Assembly: GCF_006829085.1 (NCBI RefSeq)
Contig: NZ_BJTC01000013.1
Location: 1-64,000 of the forward strand
Length of the DNA: 64,000 nt
Source: Chryseobacterium sp. ON_d1
GTDB lineage: Bacteria > Bacteroidota > Bacteroidia > Flavobacteriales > Weeksellaceae
Direction: 5' to 3'
The notes beneath the pieces were generated by a model. The model saw nothing but the letters and a program-made list of their open reading frames with translations, was not told the DNA's origin and ran no database searches. Below, one piece after another: positions 1-9,115 of this stretch. The stretch's first letter is position 1. Every line of letters starts with the position of its first letter. Made by a program: the position numbers and the translations under genes.

Positions 1-10
1 CTTTTTAGAA

Positions 11-592
11 ATGGTTCCCAATCAACAGCCAGAATATTTTTTCAGAAATAAAAAAAATATTTTTTTACATGTTAATGCATATAATTTTAATTTGCTGGAT
101 AATCTAAAATTAATAGAGTTTGCAATTCTGAAAAAAGGAAAGATTCCTAATAAAGTAAACTTTAGTGAGATTTTGCATGGTTCAAATTCCAGGCAAATTG
201 AACAAGTTTTACTATTGCCTGTTGAGCGTCCGAATTTTGTAAAAGAATTAAGTACTGAAAACGATTATTCTTACCGATATCAGTATGATAAATATTACAT
301 TTACAATACAAAAACTAAAGAAATCTTACTTAGCATTAATTCAATTTATTTATTTTCAACTATAGCTTATTCAAGACCTATAATCTTTATTAATAACCAT
401 CAGTTTTACTATAAAAATCTTATTGGAGATTTGAAGCTAGTATCTTTTAGTAAAGAGAATAAGTTGTCTGAAAATCTTCCGATAAAAGAATTTAATAATT
501 TTGTTTTATTCAATATTGTAGAAAAAGGAAATGACAACATTGCTATTTTAAACTTGAAGGAAGATAAATTGCTAGATAATTTAAAATGGTAA
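11..592 (+). CDS. hypothetical protein (possibly 5'-truncated by window edge)
   Basis: I do not recognise this 193-residue protein. It is rich in Asn, Lys, Ile, Phe and Tyr, with no signal peptide, membrane segment or motif that I can name. The frame stays open to the left edge of the window (codons at 2-10 are sense), so the ATG at 11 may be internal. The codon use is more AT-rich than in the neighbouring genes, which could mean transfer or weak expression. It is convergent with the MerR gene. Real coding is likely given the length, but the function is unknown. Confidence 0.6.
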   Translation: MVPNQQPEYFFRNKKNIFLHVNAYNFNLLDNLKLIEFAILKKGKIPNKVNFSEILHGSNSRQIEQVLLLPVERPNFVKELSTENDYSYRYQYDKYYIYNTKTKEILLSINSIYLFSTIAYSRPIIFINNHQFYYKNLIGDLKLVSFSKENKLSENLPIKEFNNFVLFNIVEKGNDNIAILNLKEDKLLDNLKW

Positions 593-615
593 ACGTAAGT
601 TAAATAACGTAAAAT

Positions 616-640
616 AAGAAAAAATTAGTCTCGTTAGACT
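616..640 (-). terminator. weak terminator downstream of the MerR gene
   Basis: AGTCT (627-631) and AGACT (636-640) form a 5-bp stem with a CGTT loop. Read on the minus strand it is followed by a T-rich run (A-run 616-624 on the plus strand). The short stem makes this a modest call. Confidence 0.35.
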
Positions 641-668
641 GCAGCGGATTTTTTATATTTTATCCTAT

Positions 669-1013
669 TTATTCACCATCTCTTTCTCCCAAAGATTCTT
701 TCAGCTTGATTAATTCAGCTTTTACAAATTCCAGACGGTCAATGAGGGTAATGGTTTCGGAGATTTTACTGTTGGTGGTGAGGGCGATACGGGCTCCGTC
801 AAGGGTATATCCTTTCTCTTTTACCAGATGGTAGATCATCTGAAGGTTTTTGATGTCTTCAGGAGTGAAATACCGGTTCCCTTTTCTGTTTTTTTTAGGC
901 TTGATAATAGGGAATTCCTGTTCCCAGTAACGTATTAATGAAGTGTTTACATCGAATGCTTTAGCCACTTCTCCTATAGAATAATACAGTTTATCAGGTA
1001 AATTTATTTTCAT
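669..1013 (-). CDS. MerR family transcriptional regulator
   Basis: A 114-residue DNA-binding regulator. An N-terminal winged HTH of the MerR type is visible at about residues 8-75 (YSIGEVAKAFDVNTSLIRYW, then NRYFTPEDI), followed by a short helical dimerisation segment. There is no C-terminal ligand domain, as in the short MerR proteins common in Flavobacteriia. I chose the ATG at 1013, because AGGAG lies 7 nt upstream. A longer reading from a TTG at 1034 would bury that ribosome site inside the gene. Target genes cannot be read from the sequence. Confidence 0.85.
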   Translation of the reverse strand: MKINLPDKLYYSIGEVAKAFDVNTSLIRYWEQEFPIIKPKKNRKGNRYFTPEDIKNLQMIYHLVKEKGYTLDGARIALTTNSKISETITLIDRLEFVKAELIKLKESLGERDGE

Positions 1014-1164
1014 TTTACGACTCCTAAAGTTCAAAGATAAAAATTTTTTAAAGTTTTATCCAAAATATATGATAAAAAGTGCTGTATGACTTTTGTTGCG
1101 TAAGATCAATGTATTTTATTCATAAATAAGTGACAAAAGGTTAAATGAGTCTGATTTTTTTTAA

Positions 1165-1172
1165 TATCTTAG
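1165..1172 (+). promoter_or_regulatory. putative -7 element of the metalloprotease gene
   Basis: TATCTTAG matches the Bacteroidota -7 consensus TAnnTTTG at all but one position and lies 22 nt before the ATG at 1195. The same octamer precedes the GH20 gene at 34399. No clear -33 TTG is seen. Confidence 0.4.
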
Positions 1173-1194
1173 TGAGACTCAAATCATTAATGAT

Positions 1195-3876
1195 ATGAAA
1201 TATTATTTCTTTATTTTCTCACTGATGCTTCCTTTTTTAGGATATTCACAGTGGACAAGAACTGAGCTCAGGTCTCAGAAAGTTAAAAAATCACAGGAAA
1301 AACTTGAATTTTCCGGGCTTTATGCTTTGAATACTGATCAGCTAAGACAGACATTGAAGAATGCCCCGGTCCGTTTTTCAAATGAAAAAGGAGTGGTTAT
1401 TTCACTCCCTGCCGCCAGCGGAAAGCTGGAAAGATTCCAGGTCTGGGAATACTCCAATATGGCCCCTGAATTACAGGCGAAGTTTCCTGATATCAGGTCT
1501 TATGTAGGAACAGGACTGGAAGATCCTTCTGCATATGTAAGATTCAGTCTTTCTCCTGTTGGTTTTTCTTCTATGATCACCCGGTCGGGAATTTCTGAGT
1601 TTATTGAACCCTATACTGAAGACAGGACGGTATATGCTGTTTTTGATTCCAATGCAAGAAGAGGGCAGGACAAAGAACCTTTTGAGTGCGCTACCCCCAA
1701 TAAACCAGAAATCAAAAATTCTGAAAAAAAAAGCGGTGCGGTCAATAAAAAGGTAGCAGGTTTTAATATTTTCAGACTTGCTATTACCTGTACAGCAGAA
1801 TATGCAGAATATCACCTTACAGCAGCAGGAACACCCGCAACTGCAACCGAGGCACAGAAAAAGGCCGTTGTACTGGCAGCAATGAATGCTACTTTAACAC
1901 GTCTGAACGGTGTTTTTGAAAAAGACCTTTCCCTTCATTTTAATCTGGTTGCCAATAATGATGCTGTCATTTTTGTAGACTCCGCTTCACCTTCTTATCC
2001 TTATACAGCATCGGATGAACAAAACCAGGCCGGTCAGACAACAATTACCAATCTCATTGGAGCAGCCAATTATGACATGGGGCATATTTTTGACCGTGAG
2101 GACGGTAACGGATATGCACCGGGAGATATCTGTGATGATGCGACTAAGGCAATGGGATGGACAGCCAGTAATTTTCCGGAAGGCGATAATTTTGATATCG
2201 ATTATGTAGCTCACGAAATGGGACATCAGCTGGGAGCTAACCATACATTCAGCTACAGCACTGCATCGGGGAATCTTGCTTCACTGGTGGAGCCGGGAAG
2301 CGGTTCTACCATTATGGCATACACAGGAATTACCAGCAACTATGATGTGCAGTTTAATTCCAATGATTATTTTCATGGATTTAGCGTACAGGAAATTAAA
2401 GACAGAATAAACAGTGTCGCCTGTGGTACAAATACACCTTTTGCGGATCCTGCACCATCCATAAATGCAGGTGCGGATTATGTGATCCCAAAATCTACAG
2501 CATTTGTACTTAAAGGAACGTCAACAGATCCCAATACAGCATCTTATACCTATACCTGGGAACAGATGGATTCAGGGTCATCTCAGACAGGAAACAATTC
2601 TATCCCATATCTTAACAAACCAAGTGGTCCTACATTCAGATCTGTGGTTCCGGTAAGTACACCTGTAAGATATTTCCCTGACTTTAATAAAGTGTTAGCC
2701 GGTGTTCTTACCACGAAATGGGAAACAGTTTCAGGAGTGGGCAGGAGTCTTAATTTTGCCCTGACTGTAAGAAATAACAGCATTACGGCACCTCAAATCA
2801 GTAAGGATGCAATGATGATTACAGTAAACAATGCTTCCGGTCCTTTTAAAGTCACTGCACCTGCATTCGGACAGTCTGCTGCTTCAGGATCAGCAGTAAA
2901 TGTAACATGGGATGTGGCCAATACAACACAGGCTCCTGTAAGTACAGCGAATGTAAATATTAAACTGTCTACAGACGGAGGACAGACATTTACTACGATT
3001 GCTGCCAATACGCCTAACGACGGAAGTGAGCAGGTTACCATTCCGGCCGGATCTATGGCTACCAATGCCTATATTATGGTGGAAGCTGTAGGAAATATCT
3101 ACTATGCGGTAAGCCCCAGCTTTGTTATTGATTATACAGTACAGGGAGAAAGCTGTACGACCTATACATACGGAGGTCCTGCAGTTCCTATTACCGATGG
3201 TCCCGGAGGAGCAGCTGCTATTGCATCTCCAAAGGTGTCAGCTCCTTTAATGGTAAACAATCCTGGGATTATTACTAAAATTAAAGTGACTCCTTCTGTT
3301 ACCCATACCTATGTGAGTGATGTTTCACTGGGAATAGAAGGCCCTATGGGAACATCTGCCCTGATCTGGAACAGACAGTGTGGTTCCCAGGATAATATAA
3401 CGGCTACGTTCAGTGATACCGGAAATACTGTTGTTTGTGCCACTCCAATTCAGGGAGAAGCCAAATCTAATGAATCATTGGGAATTTTTGTAGGACACCC
3501 AGCGCAGGGACAGTGGAAATTATTTGCTTCGGATAATTATACGGGAGATACCGGAACAATTAACGGATGGACGCTTCAGGTATGTACCCGCCAGACACAG
3601 TCATTAGGAATTAAAGAAACCAATTCTCCACTGGCAGATGACATTAAAATTTACCCTAATCCAAGTGATGGCAATTTCTTTGTCAAATCTCAGAATATTA
3701 AAGGAGAGGTGAAAATAAATATGTTTGATTCAAGTGGCAGACTGATCTATACTTCAGCATATAAGAGTGAAGGAAATACAACAAAAGAATTCAATGTAAA
3801 TGTACCCAAAGGAGTTTATGTGATCAGCATCAATTCTTCGAAAGGAACATATAACAGCAAACTTATTATAAAATAA
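1195..3876 (+). CDS. secreted reprolysin-like zinc metalloprotease, T9SS substrate
   Basis: This 893-residue secreted metallopeptidase has a signal peptide (residues 1-19, ending GYSQ) and a propeptide-like region. The metzincin site HEMGHQLGANH begins at H340, with a Met-turn IMAYTG at about 373. Ig/fibronectin-like modules follow, then a proprotein-convertase P-type beta domain (about 652-799) that ends before a T9SS type A sorting domain (from about 815, IYPNPSDGNFFVK). The HExxHxxGxxH motif and downstream Met are diagnostic of metzincins (M12B/reprolysin-like). The protein should be exported through T9SS and degrade extracellular protein. A terminator follows at 3903. Confidence 0.92.
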   Translation: MKYYFFIFSLMLPFLGYSQWTRTELRSQKVKKSQEKLEFSGLYALNTDQLRQTLKNAPVRFSNEKGVVISLPAASGKLERFQVWEYSNMAPELQAKFPDIRSYVGTGLEDPSAYVRFSLSPVGFSSMITRSGISEFIEPYTEDRTVYAVFDSNARRGQDKEPFECATPNKPEIKNSEKKSGAVNKKVAGFNIFRLAITCTAEYAEYHLTAAGTPATATEAQKKAVVLAAMNATLTRLNGVFEKDLSLHFNLVANNDAVIFVDSASPSYPYTASDEQNQAGQTTITNLIGAANYDMGHIFDREDGNGYAPGDICDDATKAMGWTASNFPEGDNFDIDYVAHEMGHQLGANHTFSYSTASGNLASLVEPGSGSTIMAYTGITSNYDVQFNSNDYFHGFSVQEIKDRINSVACGTNTPFADPAPSINAGADYVIPKSTAFVLKGTSTDPNTASYTYTWEQMDSGSSQTGNNSIPYLNKPSGPTFRSVVPVSTPVRYFPDFNKVLAGVLTTKWETVSGVGRSLNFALTVRNNSITAPQISKDAMMITVNNASGPFKVTAPAFGQSAASGSAVNVTWDVANTTQAPVSTANVNIKLSTDGGQTFTTIAANTPNDGSEQVTIPAGSMATNAYIMVEAVGNIYYAVSPSFVIDYTVQGESCTTYTYGGPAVPITDGPGGAAAIASPKVSAPLMVNNPGIITKIKVTPSVTHTYVSDVSLGIEGPMGTSALIWNRQCGSQDNITATFSDTGNTVVCATPIQGEAKSNESLGIFVGHPAQGQWKLFASDNYTGDTGTINGWTLQVCTRQTQSLGIKETNSPLADDIKIYPNPSDGNFFVKSQNIKGEVKINMFDSSGRLIYTSAYKSEGNTTKEFNVNVPKGVYVISINSSKGTYNSKLIIK

Positions 3877-3902
3877 CATACAATAGTTATAACAGATAAA
3901 GA

Positions 3903-3929
3903 GGATCGGTCTTGACCGGTCCTTTTTTT
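3903..3929 (+). terminator. rho-independent terminator after metalloprotease
   Basis: GGATCGGTC and GACCGGTCC pair around a two-base loop and are followed by seven T. This separates the protease gene from the AraC gene. Confidence 0.85.
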
Positions 3930-3932
3930 ATT

Positions 3933-3940
3933 TAAATTTG
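3933..3940 (+). promoter_or_regulatory. putative -7 promoter element of AraC gene
   Basis: TAAATTTG is a full match to TAnnTTTG, 18 nt before the ATG at 3958. A TTGAC at 3912, 18 nt upstream, could act as the -33 element and would lie inside the terminator hairpin. Confidence 0.5.
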
Positions 3941-3957
3941 TCATTTGTTATTAAGGC

Positions 3958-4842
3958 ATGATGAATCCAATCTCAGTTCTTCATATTGATCTTTTCCAGG
4001 CTGGTAAAAATACTTCAGATTTTTACTTTAATACAATGAAGAATCATCTGGTGGTAGGGCATCGTCACATAGAAAAACCTCACAGGCATGATTTCTATGC
4101 AGCGGTTCTTTTTACCAAAGGAACAGGAGTTCATGAAATCGACTTTCAGAGGTATGAGGTTTCTGAAGGAAGCCTTTTTTTTCTGTCCCCGGGGCAGATT
4201 CACAGCTGGGAGCTTTCAGAAGATATTGATGGTTATATTGTCTTCTGTTCTCAGGAATTCTATGAAATGCATTATGTGAATCAGAAACTCAGAAATTTTC
4301 CCTTTTTCGGCTCTGTATCTTTTCCAAGAAAACTTCAGCTGGATGCTCATGAGCTGAAGAAAAATATTAATCTGTTCCAGGAACTGGGAGAAGAGCATCA
4401 GGCTAAAAATGTCATGAAAGAAGGGCTGATTCTGTCTCTGATGTCTCAGATTTTTATCAATGCTACAAGGTTATTTTCAAAAAATTTTGATACACAGGCT
4501 TCTGCTGCCGGACTTTCTTACTTTAAACATTATCAGGAATTTGAAAATCTGATTGAGCAGGAATTTGCAAAACAAAAATCAATTACTTATTACGCTTCCT
4601 TATTGGGGTTATCCGCCAAACATCTGAACAGGATCGTACAGACGGTTGTTCAGAAAACAGCTACCGAGGTGATTACTGAAAGAGTAGTGCTGGAAGCCAA
4701 AAGAATGCTGATGTATCTGGATGAAAGCCTTGTGGAAATAGCCTTCAGGCTGGGATACGAAGAGTATTCTTACTTTGTAAGGGTATTCCGGAAAACTTCC
4801 GGAATGACTCCTACTCAGTTTATGAGGAAATATAAGGCTTAA
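3958..4842 (+). CDS. AraC family transcriptional regulator
   Basis: A 294-residue regulator with an N-terminal cupin-like sensor domain (about 30-160, including HRHDFYAAVLFTKGTGVHEI) and a C-terminal pair of helix-turn-helix motifs (about 195-292). The second HTH carries the family signature LGYEEYSYFVRVFRKTSGMTP. Two adjacent Met codons (3958, 3961) make the exact start uncertain by one residue. It stands alone between two terminator-like hairpins, so its targets are unclear. Confidence 0.9.
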   Translation: MMNPISVLHIDLFQAGKNTSDFYFNTMKNHLVVGHRHIEKPHRHDFYAAVLFTKGTGVHEIDFQRYEVSEGSLFFLSPGQIHSWELSEDIDGYIVFCSQEFYEMHYVNQKLRNFPFFGSVSFPRKLQLDAHELKKNINLFQELGEEHQAKNVMKEGLILSLMSQIFINATRLFSKNFDTQASAAGLSYFKHYQEFENLIEQEFAKQKSITYYASLLGLSAKHLNRIVQTVVQKTATEVITERVVLEAKRMLMYLDESLVEIAFRLGYEEYSYFVRVFRKTSGMTPTQFMRKYKA

Positions 4843-4876
4843 TGAGTTTAAAACAAAAGGTTTAAATTTGGGGGAA

Positions 4877-4906
4877 ATTAGGGAAATCTCAACTCCTTTC
4901 CCTAAT
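4877..4906. terminator. hairpin between convergent AraC and ccoG genes
   Basis: ATTAGGGAAA and TTTCCCTAAT form a perfect 10-bp stem with a 10-nt loop in the gap between convergent genes. It lacks a strong T-run, so the terminator role is inferred from position. Confidence 0.45.
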
Positions 4907-4922
4907 CTCTACAGCCTATTAC

Positions 4923-6365
4923 CTATAAAGCTAACTTAAATGGCCCTTCAAAAGTGGTTTCAAACGAATCGATCAGCTTCCCATTTTCATCAAACACGCC
5001 AATCACCATATTTTGTTTGGAGAATTTAATTTCTTTTTCAGGAAAAGAGATGTTAATATTCCCTTTCAGGATCTGGTCTCCTTTTAATATAATTTTTTCA
5101 GAACCGAAATAAGTGATCTCTGCATTAGCTGGGGTAATAACTTTAATGGTAAGGATTTTCTTTTCATTAGATTTGTTCAGAAGGGTATAAATAAAGGTAT
5201 TGGTGATTTTACCATTTTTAACGAAAAAAGTAGAACCTGCCGGTTTGATGAATTTGGCTTCCATAGAACCACGGTCATACATTAAAAAACCAAGGAATCC
5301 GATCAGTAAAGCCAGAATTACAGTGGTTGCCTTCATTCTAGGGGTAAATCTGAATTTTTCCTGGTTTTCTATTTCAGCCTCTGTAGCATAACGTACCAGC
5401 CCTTTAGGCAGACCTACTTTTTCCATTACTTCATCACAGGCATCGATACAGGCTGTACAGTTTACACATTCGAGCTGCTGTCCGTTTCTGATGTCAATTC
5501 CTGTAGGGCATACTACAACACACTGGTTGCAGTCAATACAATCTCCTTTTCCTGCTGCTTTTCTGTCTTCATTGTTTCTCCACTTTGCACGGCCTTCCCC
5601 TCTTTTAAAATCATAATATACATTGATGGTCTGTTTATCAATCAGTACACCCTGAAGTCTTCCGTAAGGACAGACCAGTGTACATACCTGCTCACGGAGC
5701 CATGCAAAAACAAAATAAAATGTCATTGTAAAGAATATCATGGCTGTAAACTTCAGTGAGTTTTCAGCAGGACCTTCACCCATAATACGGAAAACTTCTT
5801 CGTATCCTACAATATACATGAACATGAGGTGGGAAATAACCAGAGAAATCAAAAGGAAAACAGACCATTTCGTCACTCTTTTACGGATTTTTTCTGCATC
5901 CCATTCCTGTCTGTCGAGTTTCATCTGTTTATTTCTGTCTCCCTCGATCCAGTATTCAATCTTACGGAAAACCATTTCCATAAAAAGCGTTTGCGGACAC
6001 AGCCAGCCACAGAATATTCTTCCGAAAACCACGGTAAAGAGCATGACAAAAATGACAGAAGTCACCGCTCCCAGCGCAAGGATAAAAAAGTCCTGCAGGT
6101 AGAAGGGCTGGCCGAGAATAAAGAATTTTCTGTCGATGACATTGATGAGCAGAAAAGGATTATTGTTGATCTTTACAAATGGCAACCCGAAGAACAAGGC
6201 AAGAAGAATATAACTGGTGTAATTCCTGTAGTTGGTATATTTTCCTTTAGGTTTTCTGGGAAAAATCCACTTTCTTTTTCCGGTTTCATCCATGGTTCCC
6301 ACTGAATTTCTGAAATCTTCGTTGTCAATTTCCAAAGACTTGATATTGTTGGACTCTGCGCTCAT
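4923..6365 (-). CDS. ccoG: cytochrome c oxidase accessory protein CcoG
   Basis: A 480-residue membrane iron-sulfur protein needed for assembly of cbb3-type cytochrome oxidase. Membrane segments flank a first cysteine motif CGWLCPQTLFMEMVFRK, followed by PYGRLQG and two ferredoxin-type clusters (CIDCNQCVVVCPTGIDIRNG and CVNCTACIDACD), then a C-terminal Ig-like domain (FixG C-terminal type). I place the start at the ATG at 6365 (MSAESNN); an upstream in-frame ATG at 6425 would add an unusual 20-residue extension. The other cco genes are not in the window. Confidence 0.9.
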   Translation of the reverse strand: MSAESNNIKSLEIDNEDFRNSVGTMDETGKRKWIFPRKPKGKYTNYRNYTSYILLALFFGLPFVKINNNPFLLINVIDRKFFILGQPFYLQDFFILALGAVTSVIFVMLFTVVFGRIFCGWLCPQTLFMEMVFRKIEYWIEGDRNKQMKLDRQEWDAEKIRKRVTKWSVFLLISLVISHLMFMYIVGYEEVFRIMGEGPAENSLKFTAMIFFTMTFYFVFAWLREQVCTLVCPYGRLQGVLIDKQTINVYYDFKRGEGRAKWRNNEDRKAAGKGDCIDCNQCVVVCPTGIDIRNGQQLECVNCTACIDACDEVMEKVGLPKGLVRYATEAEIENQEKFRFTPRMKATTVILALLIGFLGFLMYDRGSMEAKFIKPAGSTFFVKNGKITNTFIYTLLNKSNEKKILTIKVITPANAEITYFGSEKIILKGDQILKGNINISFPEKEIKFSKQNMVIGVFDENGKLIDSFETTFEGPFKLAL

Positions 6366-6618
6366 TGTTGTATGCTCTAAAAGTATTTTGGTACAATTTT
6401 CATCTGAATTCATCCCTTTTTTCAAAGAACATTCCCATGAAAAAATGATTGATCCATTACTGCAAAGCTCCGTATTATATTCTTTGACTACTAATAGGAT
6501 CTACTTCCAAAATAGGACAATTAGGACATTTTTCGGTTGCGATTTTTATTGTACCGAGATGAGAAAATATTTTGAAACCTCTGGGGCATATTGTAAATTG
6601 CAGATTTAAAAATGAAGA

Positions 6619-7512
6619 ATGAAGAATATCTTTAAAACAGGCATGATTGGTTTGGTTTTGGTATTGATAAACTGTCAATCAGTAAATTATAGTAAAATGT
6701 TTTATGAAGGAGTACAGCCGGAAATGGTTTCCGACAAGTTCAGTTTCACAGAAGGACCATCAGCAGACCAGGAAGGAAATGTTTACTTTACCGATCAACC
6801 CAACGATAAAATCTACTATTGGGATTGGAAAACCAACCGGATCATCGAATTTTTAGATAAAACAGGAAGGGCAAACGGAACACACTTCGACAAAAACGGA
6901 TATTTGATCACCTGTTCAGACGATCAGGGAGAAATCTGGAAAATTTCAAAGGATAAAAAAGTAGAAGTTCTGCTTAAAGGCTTTGAAGGAAAAAGACTGA
7001 ACGGACCCAATGATGTCTGGAATGATGAATTTGGAGGCATGTACTTTACAGATCCCCTGTACGAAAGAGATTATTGGGTAAATTTTAAACAGGAACTGCC
7101 GCACAAAAGCCTTTACTACAGAAATAAGGAGGGAAAAGTAATCAAATTAGATACCTTCACGCAGCCCAATGGAATTGTAGGAAGCGAAAAACTGAAGAAA
7201 TTATATATTTCTGATATTGATGCCGGAAAAACCTATGTGTATGATATTTTGGGTGAAGGAAAACTATCCGGAAAAAAATTGTTCTGTGAGATGGGGTCAG
7301 ACGGAATGGAACTGGATAAGCATGGAAACCTTTATTTAACAGGCAATGGAGTACATGTTTTTAACCGTTCAGGAAAGAAGATTTACCATATTCCGATCCC
7401 TGAAAAATGGACATCCAATGTCACTTTCGGCGGAAAAAATAATGATATTCTTTTCATTACTGCTTCTAAGTCTGTTTATACTTTTCCAACCAGAGTAAGA
7501 GGAATAAAATAA
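6619..7512 (+). CDS. SMP-30/gluconolactonase/LRE family lipoprotein
   Basis: A 297-residue lipoprotein of the six-bladed propeller SMP-30/gluconolactonase family. The N-terminus has a lipobox (LVLINC) with Cys19 as the predicted lipidated residue. Propeller features include FTEGPSADQEGNVYFTDQ, NGPNDVWNDEFGGMYFTDP and QPNGIVGSEK. Family members are Ca-dependent lactonases or sugar-lactone hydrolases, but the substrate here is unknown. It is divergent from ccoG across about 250 bp and convergent with the helicase gene, separated by a palindromic repeat. Confidence 0.85.
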   Translation: MKNIFKTGMIGLVLVLINCQSVNYSKMFYEGVQPEMVSDKFSFTEGPSADQEGNVYFTDQPNDKIYYWDWKTNRIIEFLDKTGRANGTHFDKNGYLITCSDDQGEIWKISKDKKVEVLLKGFEGKRLNGPNDVWNDEFGGMYFTDPLYERDYWVNFKQELPHKSLYYRNKEGKVIKLDTFTQPNGIVGSEKLKKLYISDIDAGKTYVYDILGEGKLSGKKLFCEMGSDGMELDKHGNLYLTGNGVHVFNRSGKKIYHIPIPEKWTSNVTFGGKNNDILFITASKSVYTFPTRVRGIK

Positions 7513-7522
7513 TAATTAAAAT

Positions 7523-7571
7523 GTCATTGCGAGAAGCGAAGTGACGAAGCAATCCAGCCTTTCGCAATGAC
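7523..7571. repeat. GTCATTGCGA-type palindromic intergenic repeat
   Basis: GTCATTGCGA (7523-7532) and TCGCAATGAC (7562-7571) are perfect inverted arms around an internal GAAGCGAAGTGACGAAGCAA motif. It lies between two convergent gene ends and may terminate both. A partial copy is at 37427-37460. Similar dispersed GTCATTGCGA repeats are common in bacterial intergenic DNA. Confidence 0.7.
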
Positions 7572-7600
7572 TTGTTTTTATCCGAACTGAAATCAGCTTT

Positions 7601-8908
7601 TTAATAGGCTACCTCCATTTTTACTTTCTTTCCTTTCAGTTTTTCGTTCTGAAGTTTTCTTAAAAGTGCATTGACTTTATTTCTGGAAACCGCAACGTAG
7701 GAAGTAGTATCTTTTACTTCAATAATCCCTACATCTTCTTTTTGAAGTTCTCCTTTTTTAAGCAAGTAGCCTACAATATCCACTTTGTTGACTTTATCCT
7801 TTTTTCCGGCACTGATGTAAACCGTCTGGAAAGGTGTTTTGTGCGGAACTTTGGTAAATCCGGCAACACTTTCTTCCGGAGTATTGTTTTTAATGAATGG
7901 GAAATTTTCCTCTTCAGTCATGATCAGATATACAAAGCCTTTGGCATTCATTCTTGCCGTACGTCCGTTTCGGTGGATAAAGGCATCTTCTTTAGGAGGC
8001 AGCTGATAATGAACAATAGATTCTACTTCGGGAATGTCAAGTCCGCGGGCAGCAAGGTCTGTTGTGATAAGGATCCTTGCAGAATCATTTCTGAATTTCA
8101 GAAGGGCCCGCTCTCTTTCATCCTGCTCCATCCCTCCATGAAAAGTTTCCCTGTCGATTCCCATCTGATGAAGAAGCTCAGAAATCCTGTCTACGGCATC
8201 ACGGTGGTTACAGAAGATCAGTGTTCTTTTGTTTCCTATTTTACAAACGAGGTTGAATAAGGTATCCAGCTTTTCTTCCGGAATGGTCATTACTTTTCTC
8301 AGCTGAAGATCCGGTTTTACATCATTTTCTTTAAGGAAGCTGATGGTTTTCTCATCTTTTAACCCCGTAAATGCAGGAATCTCATCCATTGCTGTTGCAG
8401 AGGTTAAAACTCTTTGTGAAAGTCCTTTTAAAGAATGACAGATAAACTCCATATCATCATGGAATCCCAATTCCAAAGCCTTGTCAAATTCGTCAAGAAC
8501 TAATGTCTTAACGGTCTTTGGATCAAAATTGTTATTTCTTACATGATAAGTAACCCTTCCCGGAGTTCCGATTAACACAGCCGGGGCTTCAATGAGGTTA
8601 TTGACTTCAATCTTTTTATCATGTCCACCATAACAAACAGAAACCTTAAAATCAGTTCCCATTGATTTGAAAACCTGCTCAATCTGCAATGCCAGCTCTC
8701 TGGCAGGAACCAGTATCAATGCCTGAACGCCCTGAACATTTTTTTTCAGATTTCTGAGAACAGGAAATAAAAAAGCAAGGGTTTTACCTGATCCGGTAGG
8801 AGAGAGCAAAACAATATCTGTATTGTTTTCAGATGCCTTATAAGTGGATTTCTGCATCTGATTCATATCCTGAATCTGCAGTTTCTGATAGATTGATTGT
8901 AGTTCCAT
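7601..8908 (-). CDS. DEAD/DEAH-box RNA helicase with DbpA-type RNA-binding domain
   Basis: A 435-residue ATP-dependent RNA helicase, probably acting in ribosome assembly or RNA turnover. RecA-like domain 1 has SPTGSGKT (motif I), PARELALQ (Ia), GTPGR (Ib), a motif II reading DEFD instead of DEAD, and SAT (III). Domain 2 has ARGLDIPEV and HRNGRTARM (VI). The C-terminal about 75 residues (FQTVYISAGKKDKVNKVDIV and on) fit the DbpA RNA-binding domain. The start is set at ATG 8908 (MELQSIYQKL); the upstream in-frame extension to 9031 is low-complexity and not helicase-like. Confidence 0.88.
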   Translation of the reverse strand: MELQSIYQKLQIQDMNQMQKSTYKASENNTDIVLLSPTGSGKTLAFLFPVLRNLKKNVQGVQALILVPARELALQIEQVFKSMGTDFKVSVCYGGHDKKIEVNNLIEAPAVLIGTPGRVTYHVRNNNFDPKTVKTLVLDEFDKALELGFHDDMEFICHSLKGLSQRVLTSATAMDEIPAFTGLKDEKTISFLKENDVKPDLQLRKVMTIPEEKLDTLFNLVCKIGNKRTLIFCNHRDAVDRISELLHQMGIDRETFHGGMEQDERERALLKFRNDSARILITTDLAARGLDIPEVESIVHYQLPPKEDAFIHRNGRTARMNAKGFVYLIMTEEENFPFIKNNTPEESVAGFTKVPHKTPFQTVYISAGKKDKVNKVDIVGYLLKKGELQKEDVGIIEVKDTTSYVAVSRNKVNALLRKLQNEKLKGKKVKMEVAY

Positions 8909-9115
8909 GCTGCAAAGGTAGTGATTTTTGGAGTTTGAGGTGGTTGAGAGTTTGGGGATGGGAGAGTTTTCAGGAATAGGTGGGTACCCATAGAAATTGT
9001 GATTTTTGTACCATAGCAACTGATGATTCACTTGCAGGAGCGAAATTCACTATTGACGTTTTACGGGAAACCATAATTTTAAACCAAAGACCGATCGTAG
9101 ATTTGATCCAATAAA

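Noticed and set aside
5829..6305. 158-codon plus-strand ORF opposite ccoG
   Set aside because: It is wholly antisense to a well-conserved gene, its translation is unlike any protein, and it overlaps another spurious frame.
7523..7571. Palindromic repeat as a phage attachment site
   Set aside because: No integrase or phage genes are nearby, and similar sequence recurs at another intergenic location.
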